This document shows positions 11,501-26,500 of a stretch of 64,000 bases of DNA, one piece after another. Every line of letters begins with the position of its first letter. Within the stretch, counting starts at the first letter, position 1. The translations under genes and the position numbers were made by a program. The notes under the pieces are model-generated. The model worked only from the letters and a program-made list of their open reading frames with translations, did not search any database and was not told the DNA's origin. The DNA is taken from NCBI GenBank assembly GCA_963576735.1, contig OY755173.1:19748873-19812872 (forward strand). Reading direction: 5' to 3'. This DNA comes from Bedellia somnulentella. Lineage: Eukaryota; Arthropoda; Insecta; Lepidoptera; Bedelliidae.

Positions 11501-14500
11501 TTTAAGTATGTTTTTTTTGTTGCTTTCTCAGTATTTAATATGGAAGACTCTGGAACAAGACCCTCTGTTCGCACCGAGCCCCGTGACCCCGTCCGTGGAG
11601 GAACAGAAACGGATAGCGCAACTTCAACTCAAGAAAATTAACTCCTACAAATTTCTGAAGCATGAAATATTTAAGTCTAGTTATAGTAAAAAGGTAAGCA
11701 TACCCTGTACCTATTCCGTGATATAGAAGCCGCGATAGCTGAGTTTGGGGAACGACTGGCTATTATGTGGAGAGGCTAGCGTTCAAATGCAAGACCTATA
11801 TCAATGTGTCTTTCTAAAGTCATATCTGTGAACGATGAGGGAAAACATCTTAAGGAAACCCACATGGCTAAATTGTGGCGTGACTGTGTATTTCTACAAA
11901 ACGGCGGGGCAAAGCAAAACGTGGGTATTCTCATCAACAGGTGGATTTAAAGTCACGTGATGTTACACCGACGACTTGGTGGAGTTTTTAGTAAACCCAT
12001 GGATGTGGACGGTGTGGGACCGTTTGTAGAGATCTTATAGAAGGCATATGAGGAAGTTAAAATACCTGAGATAATTATGTACCTCTGAGGACACATTTGT
12101 ATCAAATAGAGTCAAAAAGGCAGGCGTCCGTAGTACGAAGAATAAAAGAGCATATATAAAAAAGATGATGGATGTAAATGAAGCTAGAGAAGATTGCCAG
12201 GATTGTACAAAGTGTCGATCGATAGTCTCTGCCTACCCCAATGGGAACTGATGGCGTGAGAAAACGGATGTATGCATAATTAAATTAAGTTGTAGAAATT
12301 CTTTCAAATCTTGTTTAGTGTTCTACATAGTGACACTTTTAACGGCCTCCCCGCATTTTGAAGCTATTGCGCTCACTCTTACGTCAAATTTACTGAGACT
12401 GACAGGGACGGAAAAAACGCGCGCGCAGGATAAATGTAGTTTATTTAGTTTTATTGAATAACTATAATGTTTAAACGATAAGTTAAACATAAAAGTTACA
12501 GATCTTAAAGCTACGCGTATATAGACACATAATGAGTTCACATGTATGTTATGCCAGCGGAGCCTATACGGTTTTTATGAAAACAAAGCATGTACCAAAT
12601 CAAATTTTTCATCATATTTTTCAACAAATTATTAAAATGTTAAACATCAAATTTTAACACCATGAACTAATCACTAACATATATTTTATTCATGCGTATC
12701 AATATCATCAAATCAGACTTTATAGAATTTCCAAACAATCAATATCAACCTATTTTTCCGGGGACGCCCTTAAGTTTCGAATTCAATTGTTGAATATAGC
12801 CAAACTTTTGCCATAGTACAAAGTGACCTTCTGAGTTTTTTAGAGATATTATGAGTCACTCACTTATCTAGCTTGTTAACGCTAAGGGCAATCATCGTAA
12901 GGGCGCCCGCATGCCGCAGTCATGTACTCAGAAGAGCCCATAGTTGAACACCAAATAAAGCGGGGTGGGAAAAGTGTATTTTCTGCATACCACGTAACAT
13001 CATATCACGTGATGAGTAGAAAACTATTTTATCGTAGAATACGAATATTAGCAATTTGAGCAAAACCTAGTTTCATTATTACTTTGAGAATCGTAAATAC
13101 TAAATGTAGAATTTAGCCTTAGTAGGTATTGCAAATTAGTATTGGCTTAGAACATCATCACCCCATCTCGTCCCGCAGCAGGTGCTTTTCGAGGCGACTT
13201 ACGCCCGATTTCTGAATTGAGTATTCCAGCTGAGAACAACTTAAGCATCGTTCTGTCGCATTGAAATCTCAACAACTGAATGAGACAAAACGATACTTAA
13301 ATCAATTCAGAAATCGGGCGTTAGGGTAGGGTACTGTGGCTTATCGAGTATTTGAGAAGTATTGTTGCAAGTGCCGTGTGTTGGCTTAGAATCTCACTAC
13401 CCTTTTCTACCCCCGGGTGTCGTAAGAGGCTTTTTTAGTTGTTTTTGGGGCGATGCGGTTGGAGACCCATCACCAACGATACTTTATTTCTACTATCTTG
13501 TCCCCTATCAACTTCCAAATGTAGCTGAAGAGTCTCTAGCTCTAGAGCTCTGGCTACCAGTTTTTGGGATTTATGGCCGTGAGTATATGTATGTAAGTAT
13601 GTTTAAACATGTAAGGGATTTTTGGGCGATGCGGTTGGAGACCCATCACCAAAAACCTTTATTTCACCATCTTTTCCCCACGCAACTTCCAAAAGTGGCC
13701 GAGGAATTTCTAATTCCCTAGCTCTGGCTACCCCTTCATGGGATTTATAGCCGTGAGTATATGTATGTATGTATATGTATGTATGTTGCAAATTATCTGT
13801 TGTCGAATTTCGCCTATAGTACGAACGTAATAAATGAATCACAATGAAATGCTAAAACAACCCGGAACACTCAGCCGTAGTCCGCGCAATCTTCAACCTT
13901 ATCTTAATGAGATTATAGATAGTTTTGCATTAATACAGTATGGCTTGCGTGACTCACTGATACCTTATCGGTTTTTTTAAATAATAATCTTGAATTTATT
14001 TATACGTTTACGCTACTAAATATACATATTTATTCCTATGTACTCTTATACTGAACGTTCTCACTGAAAATCCTGAGAGGTGACCCCTAGATCAGGCCTT
14101 TATTTAACAGCCACTCTTGAGAAAATAATACCATAGGGGCTGCAAAGCCTTTGTGGCTTAGAAGGAATAGGAATGTCTTTGATGGAAAGTGGCATGACAT
14201 ATGCTTGTCTTTCTAAAGTTATATGAGTGGTTCAATATCAAGATTGTCAATGATAAGGAACATATTGTGGAGAAACCCATATGATTGACTTACACTAGGT
14301 TATGTGTACAAAGCGGCGATAGACATGTTAGGTGCAAGTAAAAACCGACTGACTACTGAATTCTGCGCGCGCTTATACTAAAAAGTTGTTTATATACTAC
14401 TAGCTTTTTGCCCGCGACTACGTCCGCGTGGACTACATTTTTTGCATCCAGTTTACATCCAAAATACCAAATAACTATCTAACTACACTAACTTCTGTTT

Positions 14501-17500
14501 TTTTGTATTTAAATTCCCAAATAAACATATTCTCAAACCTACCAAATGAATACGCAAAATTCATACAATATACTTTCAATCATCTTTATTCATACATATT
14601 CGCATAGTTGAATGTGAAAAAGAAGTATTAGTGAATCCTATTATTCTAACCTAACACAAAAGCAAAAAAAATACGCAAAAACACTTTGACCACCCGGGAT
14701 TCGAACCTGGGTCTTTCGTACTTAGTGTTTACCAAACGGTATACCGCTACGCCACGCAGACATTTGTGGAAGTCTCAAATTTGTGATATCCTATATATCT
14801 AGTAGTCATACTATTGACAAACAATTAAATGGACAATTATTTTGATGAAAATGGATGAAGACCTTATTTTTTCCAAAAAGACTATTAATGAAGAGTCCAA
14901 TAAAGTCTGTCGATGAAAAAATGAATCGTGTAAATATGGGGAACCATATAAAAGTTATGTTTTTTTATGCTCCTGTGGGAACCCTTGCGAAATCCGGGAT
15001 AAATTATATCCTATATGTTGGCCAGGTGTATAACCTACATTCATGCCAAATTTGATCTAGATCGGTCCGGTAGAATTAACGTGATGAACGGACATGCAGA
15101 CAGACAGCCAGACAGACATTTTTTTCAAAAATAGCAAATTTGGCTTCAGTATCGAAAATAAAACATATTCCACCGGTTTTTATTTTTTTTTCTTCAATGT
15201 ACAGTTTTGACCTCGTTACAGTCTTATTATAGTATAGATTAACTTCAGGTCTAGTGAACGTCGCTTCCTGATATTACAATACTGTAGAACAAATACTTTC
15301 CCAAGGTGGGCAAATAAGGTGATAAGGGCCACATTGTCCACCAAGCGGGCTTAGGTTTAGATAAAAAATTACCCACTGCGACCTTGCTGTGCCCGAAGTA
15401 TGCCTTTATTCATCACACTTCTGGTCAATTTCACAACATCCAAACCACACCCAAACCACAACACCCAAAATAAACCTCTTCCAACGTTCAATCAAACCAT
15501 TTCCAACGTCCAATCCTACCTATTTGCAATCCGGGGCGTGAAGTTATGTCTAGATACACCTACAAATAATACAATGGTATCAATATCGGGGAAGATAATA
15601 AATTACGTAGAAACATACGATACGCGTACTTGAGTTAGAGATAATTTTGGCAATGTTAGATAATATTGTGATGTAACGGAATGGGCTGATGCTGATAACA
15701 GAACCTATAGGTACATATTAGACTAATATTAATTATCATTTTTAAAACAATCCCAGTGTTAATATAAACGTTTTATTGGATCTGTAAAATGAAATAATTT
15801 ACGTATACGATGTGTTTTCAAATTAAATGAATGCTCAGTACTGCAAAATTAATGACTATTGTTTCTCACTCGTATCGTATAAAGGCAAAATTGGTTACCA
15901 TCAAAGACGAGTTAAATGGGTAAAACCCGTTTTTTGATAGCAAATTTACAGAGCCAATGAGGATGGTTATGTTTGTGAAGGACTACTACCACAGAGGACA
16001 CAACTAGGTGAAAATTTTTTGTTTATTTATTTATTCAAAGAAAACAAATTGCTTTAACAAAGCATTGAACAAAAAACATTGATGTTATGATGTACGACAG
16101 AGCCAGAAAAGTTTTTACAGTATGGTAATGACATAACATAAACATAACATATACTCACGGCTATAAATCCCTAGAAGGGGTACCCAGAGCTAAGGAATTA
16201 GAAATTCCTCAGCCACTTTTGGAAATATGAGTGGGGAAAAGATGGTAAAAGTAAAGGTTGTTGGTGATGGGTCTCCAACCGCATCGCCCAAAAGTCCCTT
16301 AAAAGCCCCAATACCGTTAGTCGCATCTTACGTACACCCATCGGTAGAAACGGGGTAGTGCTATTCTAAGTCGACACTACACGGCAATGACATGTGCTTA
16401 TTTAACTGAAGTCTTTCACTAACTAATAAATTATTATACTGTAAATTAACTAACAAGATACAGTCTTTGAAAATAATACTTACTTACTTATACTCACGCC
16501 CATTGTTCCCATTGGGGTAGACAGAGACTATCGATCGCCACTTTGTATGATCCAGGCAGATCTCTTTTGCTTCTGTTACATTAATTGAAAATAATAATAG
16601 TCACAATTTGGATGTAATAATGAATATAAAAATAGATATTTGCCGTGTAGTGCTGGCTTACAATGTCACAATCCCTTTCTACCCTCGGGTTTTGTAAAAG
16701 GCGACTAAGGGTATGAGGCTTTCTAGTTCTAGGGTAAGTTTCTATCTCCAAAGCTCTGGCTACCACTTCTAGGGATTCAAAGCAGTGAGCATATGTATGT
16801 ATAAAAATAGAGAATGTTTTTAAATGTCAGACGTCCGAAATGTAAAGAATAAAAAGCTCCGTTGGATATTCATGAATGTAGACGGAGATCGAGAGGTTTG
16901 CCAGGATCGTACAAAATAGTGATCAATACTCTCTGCCTATCCCAATAGGAACTAATGGCGTGAGAATATGTTTGTAGAACTGCCATCATCTACTCTGCTC
17001 CGCTGCAGTTTTAATAGTTATTTAAATCCGATCCAAACTGAGTCGATGACCACCTAAAAACATTCATCGTTAATGCCGCATATCTCCGAAGGGGTTGGTT
17101 AGGTTGGTTGGTACTTATTAGTACCAACTTCTGAAAATCAGGTGATATTGTCACCTTGTGTTCGGAGTACCCACGTTTTGCTTGGACAGTGTTTTCGCGT
17201 GATAGGGGCCAGGCCTATGGCCGTTTTGTTAGAATTAACTGTCACATAACAAAGTACAACTTAGCCATGTGGGTTTCGTCACGATGTTTTCCTCACAGTT
17301 AACAGCCATCATCAATTGACGAAGTTTTCCTCACAGTTAACAGCCAATTGACCACACATATGACTTTATAAAATTGGTGTAGGCCCGCCCCGTCTGAACG
17401 TCACCGTTTGAGCCCACATTGTCTGCACGATAAGCGGTGCTCTACCCACTTTCCTATTTCTAGGATTTCTATCCGTAACACTTTATGACAAAACATAAGT

Positions 17501-20500
17501 CTTTTTGAATTGACTCCACCTTCCATTCGACCAATAAGAAGCTGCGTGAAACAAAATTTTATTGCAGCCCCATCCTGTAGCAAATTAGCTTTGTGTAGGA
17601 AAAATCCATATTTCATGGCAATTACTGTCTACAATACATTAAGTGCTTAAGTGCAGAAATGAGAGAGAAAACCTTGTCAATTTTTAAAAAAGATCTGTTT
17701 AGCTACCTAATAGGCCGCTGTTTTTATTCAGTAAAGGATTTTCTGGATAATTGTGATCTGTGACAAGTAATAAACTTAATTTGAGCTGCTTGGTGAAATA
17801 GTTTAAGATATTGTTTACATTTTTTCTTATTCTAATTTGTATTTTCTTATAACTTGTAATTTAATTATTTTGGAATTTAATAATAATTTGTAATTCATAC
17901 ATTTAAATAATATAAATAATTTTGTACCAATCAAACTTCAGACGCCGTCAATGGCAAAATACAGTAATGGACTGAAATTATGTAACCAACAACTTTTTTG
18001 AACCTTTATATACTGAAGAAATAAATCATATCATTTCATTTTATTTCATTATCTATAATATTCCAATTGTTTCAGACCCGTGTAATAATGACCATAAACG
18101 AGGCGGTGCAGTCTCTGAGCCCCAGCGTGTCGGTCAAGATGGCGATAGGCATATATCTGTTCTCCAACGCGCTGCTCTCGCTCGGCACTGAGCGGCACTA
18201 CCACTTCTACGAGGCCACTTTGATGGATAGAGAGGTGGGCTTGCTACATTATTGTTCCGTTTTACCTTTGCAGCATTGCTATTGTATACATACATACATA
18301 TATAAGCGACATGATAGTCCAGTGGGTAGAACACCCGCCCGAAAAACAGAAGGGCGTGAGTTCCAATCCTGGGACGGGCCTACACCAATTTGTCTTTTCT
18401 AAAGTCATATGTGTGGTTAATTTATCATGGTTGCTAACGGTGAGGGAAAACATCGTGAGGAAACCCACATGGCTGAGTTGTACTTAGTCATGTGACAGTG
18501 TATTCGTACAAAACGGCGATAGGCCTGCCCCCTATCACGTGAGTACACTGTCTAAGCAAAACGTGGGTACCTTCTCTGGAAACTAGATGGCGCTTGCCAT
18601 GTGAGTTCAGGAGTATTGGTACCTCTGCCAACCCCTTCGGGGATAAACGGCGTGAACGTTTTTTATGTTTATGTACATACATACATAGACTCACGTCTAT
18701 AGATCCCTAGAAGGGGTAGCCAGAGCTAAGGAATAAAAAAATCCTCAGCCACTTTTGGAAATTTAAGTGGGGAAATGATGGTAAACTAAAGGTTGTTGGT
18801 GATGGTTCTCCAACAGCATCGCCCAAAAATCCTTTTAAAACCCCAATACCGTTAGTCGCCTCTTACGTACACCCACCGGACGAAATGGGGTAGTGCTATT
18901 CTAAGCCGACACTACACAGCGTAAAACTTCAAAACTTTAACACTGATGACACAATGAACGGAGTCGATCAAGCTCAGCACGTTCATTATGGGAATTTTTC
19001 AATGGTAATTATTCGTTGAGTTCATGTCCAAGTTCAAATTTCATGGCAATAGGTCAAACCGTTTGGTATGTTAGCGCGTTCAGCTGATTTCATTTTTCAC
19101 GAAAAAGAGGAGCTTTAGCTCGCTTCGCTCTCACCTTCGCTCCAGTTATCATGTGATTTCAGTATTACGGAGAAAGTAGAAGAAAGCGCTTGATAGATTT
19201 ACATTTATACATACATGTACTGTACATATACATATACTCATCTTGGCTCTCTACATGTTTTTTTTTTTTATGCGTACAATAATCATTAATTTACTGAGAT
19301 TAATAAGGATATGTTATCACTAACTGTTTGCCGTGTAGTGTCGGCTTAGAATAGCACTACCCCGTTTCTACCGATGGGTGTACGTAAGAGGCGACTAACG
19401 GTATTGGGGCTTTTAAGCAATTTTTGGGCGATGCGGTTGGAGACCCATCACCAAAAACCTTTATTTTTACCATCTTTTCCCCACTCAACTTCAAAAAGTG
19501 GCTGAGGAATTTATAATTCCTTAGCTCTGGCTACCCCTTCTAGGGAAATATAGCCTTGAGTATATGTATGTATGTATCAGTAACTAAAAATCTTGGGATT
19601 ATTTCATGTCATCACGTGCTTACATAGTGATTTCGAGTCTGTTGAAACCCATCCATTTTTATACTAGCTTAAGTAATCTTCCTATATCTTTACTCACAGC
19701 TAAAATCCCGAATAAGAGTAGTCAGTCATTGTCATACGCTTGTCTTACTTTGGATACGGAAAGTGATTCTCTGAAGAATATCTCACAAGATTGCATTTCC
19801 TATATAAAATTAGTAAAGTATCCAAATTATCAATAATCATTTTGTAAGATTAAAATGATTAAATTACTAAATACTATAGAATAGTGCTAGAAAATACTTA
19901 TGAAAGTGGTGAATAAAGCTCTAAATAGGACGTATGCATTATATTGTAATTGTTCCAGTAGTACTTAAGCTATATTGGTTATTAGTACTAGACATACATT
20001 CGCTGTGTAGTGTCGGCTTAGAATAACACTAACCCATTTCTGCCGGTGGGTGTTTGTAAGAGGTGACGAACGGTATTGGGGCTTTTAAGGGATTTTTGGG
20101 CGATGCGGTTGGAGACCCATCACCAATAACCTTTATTTTCCATCTTTTCCCCAAGCAACTTTCCAAAAGTGGCTGAGGGACTTCTAGTTCCTTAGCTCTG
20201 GCTACCCTTTCTAGGGATTTATAGCCGTGAGTATATGTATGTATGCAGACATATAATACAAAACAAATATATTTCTTTATAAAAGTAGAAAAAAGTTCTG
20301 TTGATATTCATGATTTTTTTATTCCTGTTTCCATTGATATGCTAAAGATTGGAATAACAGGATTACAATGCGATGACATTTGAGTGAATAGTTAAACGCC
20401 ACGGTGATACAGGTTGAACCGCTTTGCTTACAAATTTATGATTTGATGGCGACGATTCTGCAAGTTAAAAAAACCGAGTGTTTTTCCGTCATTATCTGTT

Positions 20501-23500
20501 TTACTTGTCCGTCACGTGTATACTACAGACACTCAAGAATCACTTTAAAAAACTGTCTCATAGATACTTAGTTATTATCCCTGATCACCCTAACCCATTA
20601 CGAAGACCTTCGTTCAAGTACACTATTTCACCAGACGTCGGGACTCGAGAGGGACGCCCACATAGCGTCCCTTTGGAACCCGATGTCCCTATCACCTGCG
20701 AGAAACTACACACTTACGTGATACTTCTTCTTCTTTGGGTGCCATCTCCTATCGGAGGTCGGCTATCATTATGGCCATTTTGGCCCGTGATATTGCGGCG
20801 CGGAACAATTCGATGGAACTGTAGTTGACCCATTCGGACAGATTTTGAAGCCAGTGGGTTTTCCTACGGCCCGGTCTTCTGCGACCTTGTATTTTTCCCT
20901 GCAAGATTAATTGGAGGAGGTCATATTTTCTATTGCGCATTATGTGGCCCATGTATTGTAGCTTGCGAATCTTTATAATTTTCATCAACTCCAAATCTTT
21001 GTGCATTCTCTGTAGAACCGTGATACACTTATATGTAATTGGTTCAAAAACAATCTTTGGTTAATCCCGAATATTATTTATAATGTCTACAAACCGCGAG
21101 AGTTTAAACGGATATAATTTAACATCATATTATGCACATATGCATAACTCCCAAGACTGAGAAACAATCATTCATGCTCATCACGTAAATTTTGCTCTCA
21201 GCGGGGATCGAACCCGCAACCTCACGATCAAGAAGCTAGTCACCAAAGCCAGCAATAAACTCGGTGTTTGAAAATGAAAACCTGAGGTGACTCATGATCT
21301 TGATAAAGACACTGGCACCAAACCAAGGATTGATGACGAAGGGGTTCTTTACGCTCAACTAAATCGTCCAATAATAATTTAAATGACCTTGAACCGTAAA
21401 TAAATTCTTTGTTTTTCCAAGTCTTTTATAACATTTTTTTATATATTTCTCCTTTTTTATGCTATAACAACGGTTGACCTTCGAAAGATTAATTTTTAGT
21501 TGAAATTTTAATTGCCAATCTTTTTTATCTCTGAAATGCAATTCACATTACTTCCTACATACAACCAAAATTCAATTACTATGACGGCTATTTTAGCCGT
21601 TCTTTACGCTTATTAATTTAGGGAAAGTGTAAATAATGATTTATTTATTTATTTATTTATTAACACAAAAATATAACCATTACAGATAAAAGATCTAATA
21701 CAGCTATATTGCACTACTGATTTATACAGAATATTTATAAGCCTACATATCGGCTGTGTTAAACTGAAAACAAGTATGTCGTTTTCGGCAAATTTTACAG
21801 GAGAGCGAAAAAACATAATTTTTCTTTAAATTTAAATATTTCCTAAAGTGATTGTCGGATCTTGACGATTTTTGGATATATCCGACGTGATGTAGTTTCC
21901 TAACGAAATTTATATTTTTTTTAACTTGACCTTTACAGTAACGCCAATGCAGAATGAAAATGCTTTTAGCATAGTGTTACCCTATTATTTTTATCAATAG
22001 CGCCTTAAATAAGAAGATATTTTGGGTTTTAATAATGTAGAAATAAGGGTCTTTCTATGACGAATCCAACGGTGTAAAAAAAAGCAAACGCTCAAAAATC
22101 GACATACTCTGGATTCTTATATACTGTTATTCATAACATAAATAATGCAAACTAGTTTTCGTAAATTCAGCCAGCGTGCACGAAAAAATATCAACACGCT
22201 CTGATACCTGGTTCATCGCGTTCAATGCACGAGCAAAAGCATTTTCACTGGACAGATTGGCCCTCGATCGTGAGGTCGGTGATGATAATATAATAGTAAG
22301 AAGTAATAAAAAAATAGGTTATTATCATGCAATTATAATGGTGGGTTGAATATTATTCATCCCGCTGTACTCACTCTTTGACTGATCAATGTACTATCGT
22401 GTAAGAGAAGGCTTACAGTACGAACTCTATGTCACGTGACTGAGTTTATATCAGACATCATGAGACAGCTCTCATGGTGTTTTTTTTTCCGATATCCACA
22501 AGTTTAATAATTCCTAATTTATAACAATTTTCAAGGTACGGCATGAGACGGTAGCCCAGTGAAAAATTGTTGGTCTTAGAACCTCGCAACACTGGTTCGG
22601 ATACTCATCAAACCTCAGTGTCTTCTTTTTCATATATTTCGTTCCTTTTTATATATTATATTGAATCATCTGGATTGATTAAATAGATCAGATTTTTTTT
22701 ATGGTAAATATGTTAAAAACAATTTTTACAAAGAGCAAATTTTTTTTGTTTATATTTGATAGGATCAAAAACTACTTATGTGATTTTAATATATCTTTTA
22801 CTGACGTACGACAAATACTCACTGCGTAAAATACTACTTAATTGCCATGAATAAAATTGAAATTACAACCGTAGTAGGAATAAAGCAAAACCATGTCACA
22901 GTTGAAACTAATGCAATCAACCGTATATAATCTAGTACGTATAATAAAATAATTCAATATAAAAATAGTGTGGGAACTACTGAAGGAAATGTCTATTGTC
23001 TACTATTTTATGCGTACCTAACCATGTATCGGAGTAAACTAATATAAAATTTAAAAAGGTAACTGATTTTCAAAAATAACTCCAAATTACACTGTACAGT
23101 ATAAATAAAAAAAATATGATTTTATTACTTTCATTTCATTTTAAAACGGAAAAACTACTGTATCTAAAAATAATAAAATATATACGTTGACACAATTAGA
23201 CTACAGGCCCATGTTGAAAAATTGATGGGTCATTTGAACCACCAGGTGACCTGTGTAGAACGATATAAGAGCATTAAATAATAAGATTCAGCACTGTGCC
23301 GTCACTTGTAAGCTGTCCAACTGAGTGCAGGTGAGAATTCGAAAGTACAGGTAGAGTGGGTACATTTTAGTCACATATTTTTGTACGGCATTCTTATCAT
23401 CGATAGATCCATTAAAAATAATAAGAAAACGCGCAGTGCCGTAAAAAAATGGTGCGCCACAAAGTCGGATTTTTATTTTTATTTTCCGACAATTACCGGG

Positions 23501-26500
23501 GTAAATTTGGTCATTTGATTTTGTACGGCATCTGTGTCATACTATTTCAATACTGCTCCTAATCCATTATTCCGCAACGCCGTACAAAAAACATGCGACA
23601 AGGGGAAAAAATCGAGGGTTGCAATCCCCTCTCTTTCCGTAGTCCAGGGGGTGATTTGACATAACATGAAATAAATTAATTTCCAAACTATTTTATGCAT
23701 AGATAATATTTTTTCATGTGCCGTACATTTTCGTTGGTTCAAAGGGGAAAAAAGCTGAAAAGAGAAAATCAAAAAGGAAAAATCCATGTAACGAAATGTA
23801 AGGTGTTGTTTTTTTATACGGCATTGAGATAGTTTTAGATAGTTTAGCATTTTTTTTAATTCATTAAAAATATATTTTTTTATTAAAAAATCACAAAAAT
23901 CTTTTGTAGGAAAACCAAATATGATTTATTCCCCTATTCACTTTTTTCCAAAGTCCTTTCAAGAACAAGTGAGGTTAGAGATCTTGGCATCATAATTGAC
24001 TCTAAATTGCTATTTGATAAACATATTTCTAGCATATTCTCCAAAGCGTATAAATTGCTAGGATTTGTACTTCGTCAGTCAAAAGAATTTAAAAGCCCTC
24101 AAACTATTGCAACACTTTATAATGCATTGGTACTACCAATACTCCAATATGGCTCAACAGTATGGAACCCCATGTATCAAGTATATATCAAAATGCTTCA
24201 AAGAATTCAAAATAAGTTTATTAAACACCTCAACTATAGATTTCCATACTTTAACAACCTTCCTAACTTGAAACCCTTAAAATGTGCTAGAGACACTAGG
24301 GATCAATTAATGTTATTTAAAACTATCCACAATCTAATTGATTCACCTTATTTGTTATCAAGGTTAAACTTCAGATGTCCGTCCCACAACACTAGAAACT
24401 CATTCACATTGCACACACCATCTATTAGGACTAATTATGCCACCAACACATTTATTTCCCGTGCTGTTATTTCTTACAATACAAAATTTTCCGAAGCTGA
24501 CATTTTCAATTTATCATTAACTCAATTTAAGAACTTTTGTAAACAGTTGGAGTTTGTTGAATCAGCGGAATGACCCTAAATGTTTGAGTCATACAATTTT
24601 CTCTTAATATAATTATTTGAATTTATATTTATTTATTATATTACATTTATATATTTACTTATTATGTTATATTTATTATTAAAGTATGTATTTTAAGTAC
24701 TTTCATTCATAATTATCTTATATATTATTAATTTATGTATTTTTAACCTCGAAAAGTAAGTATCTTATTTAGGTTTATTTTATTATCATAAAATATTGTT
24801 AACATTATTTCCTAAAATCTCTATGCATATTTTGTAATCTTGTAGTGTTTGCTTGGTCTGGTGGGAATGACAATAGAATTCATTTAACTTACTTAATTTC
24901 ATCTGTATAAATTATCCATATTACAACTGATGTATAATTGTTTTGTTTTCATTAGTTATTTAATTTGCGTTTTTCTGTATCGTCTGTATATCAATTGGTA
25001 GAAACTTTATAGGTCAAGAACTTCTCTGTATTTTTGTCTTATTTGAAATATTGTGTACCGTTTGTTTCTCAAATAAATAAATAAATAAATAAATAAAAAA
25101 TTGCTACATGTCGTACTCGCACATTTTTGGAGCGACGTTCTGTTACGATGTTTAGAATTTGTAGGGAATATCGTATTTTGATAATTTGGACGTCGATGAA
25201 GACATTGATTCCAATAACAACTCAGCAACTGATTCCGATACTGAATAATTGAAAGAAAAATTATATTATCATCATTAAATTAATCGATTTTTAAAAAAAT
25301 GATTGTTTTATTTATTCACATCATTACAATGAAACAAATCAATTATATGTATGTATCAATAATGTTTGAATTATATATTAAACCAAAAAGTATATAAAAC
25401 TGTTGATACTGGGATTAACAGTTTCAATACTTGGACATAATATACACACCGTTTCAGTTCAGTTAGACGTCATAGTGATTTTATCATATTATCAATTGTT
25501 CTCTTCAAAAATATGTTAATGCCGTACTGTATCAGATGGCCATAAAGTACCCTTATAATTGTAGCATCACTTTCATCAGCCTTAAAGATATGGTCTGCAT
25601 AAAAATGTACGGCATCATTTTTTCCTAATTTATCTATGTTAATACTATTTAAAACAAGGGATAAAATGTAGAAAACTGCTGTATTTAATTAATCTATGAT
25701 ATTTAAACTTTTACAATAATTTGCAAAATTTCAGTTTTTGCATTTCTCTATAATTTTTTTTGGACGGTTTCTTTTGAACGGCAATACTATATAAAAATTG
25801 TATTTTACAATATCATGTTAAAAAAAAAGTTCCCGTACAGGATCAAATGACTTTACAGCTCTATAAATCAAGGATACGATGAAATTAAGATGATTATTGA
25901 TATACATTCAATGGAACAATCATTTTTTGACGGCATTAATTTTAATAGAACTTTTGAGTGCTAGATAATGTTTTGGAACCGAAGCCGTACTTTTTCAAAT
26001 CACCCCCTGGACTACGGAAAGAGAGGGGATTGCAACCTTCGATTGTTTCCCCTTGTCGCATGATTTTTGTACGGCGTTGCGGAATAATGGATTAGGAGCA
26101 GTATTGAAATAGTATGACACAGATGCCGTACAAAATCAAATGACCAAATTTACCCCGGTAATTGTCGGAAAATAAAAATAAAAATCCGACTTTGTGGCGC
26201 ACCATTTTTTTACGGCACTGCGCGTTTTCTTATTTTTTTTAATGGATCTATCGATGATAAGAATGCCGTACAAAAATATGTGACCAAAATGTACCCACAC
26301 TACCTGTACTTTCGAATTCTCACCTGCACTCAGTTGGACAGCTTATAAGTGACGGCACAGTGCTGAATCTTATTATTTAATGCTCTTATATCGTTCTACA
26401 TAGGTCACCTGGTGGTTCAAATGACCCATCAATTTTTCAACATGGGCCTGTAGTCTAAATACTAATTTTAACTCAGCGATACAATAAGTACGTAATGTTA

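Larger units (their letters stand above)
23199..26455. mobile_element. 3.26-kb DNA transposon with 460-bp terminal inverted repeats
   Basis: The ends start GACTACAGGCCCATGTTG and are flanked by TA on both sides. The TIRs span 23199-23659 and 25996-26455 and are nearly identical. The 7-bp word TACGGCA or its complement recurs throughout both TIRs and the interior. The interior holds a nested LINE (23903-25097) and a short C-terminal frame with an acidic tail (about 25166-25248). No transposase catalytic motif is visible, so the superfamily is open; the TA duplication would fit IS630/Tc1-like or Sola-like elements. Confidence 0.82.
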
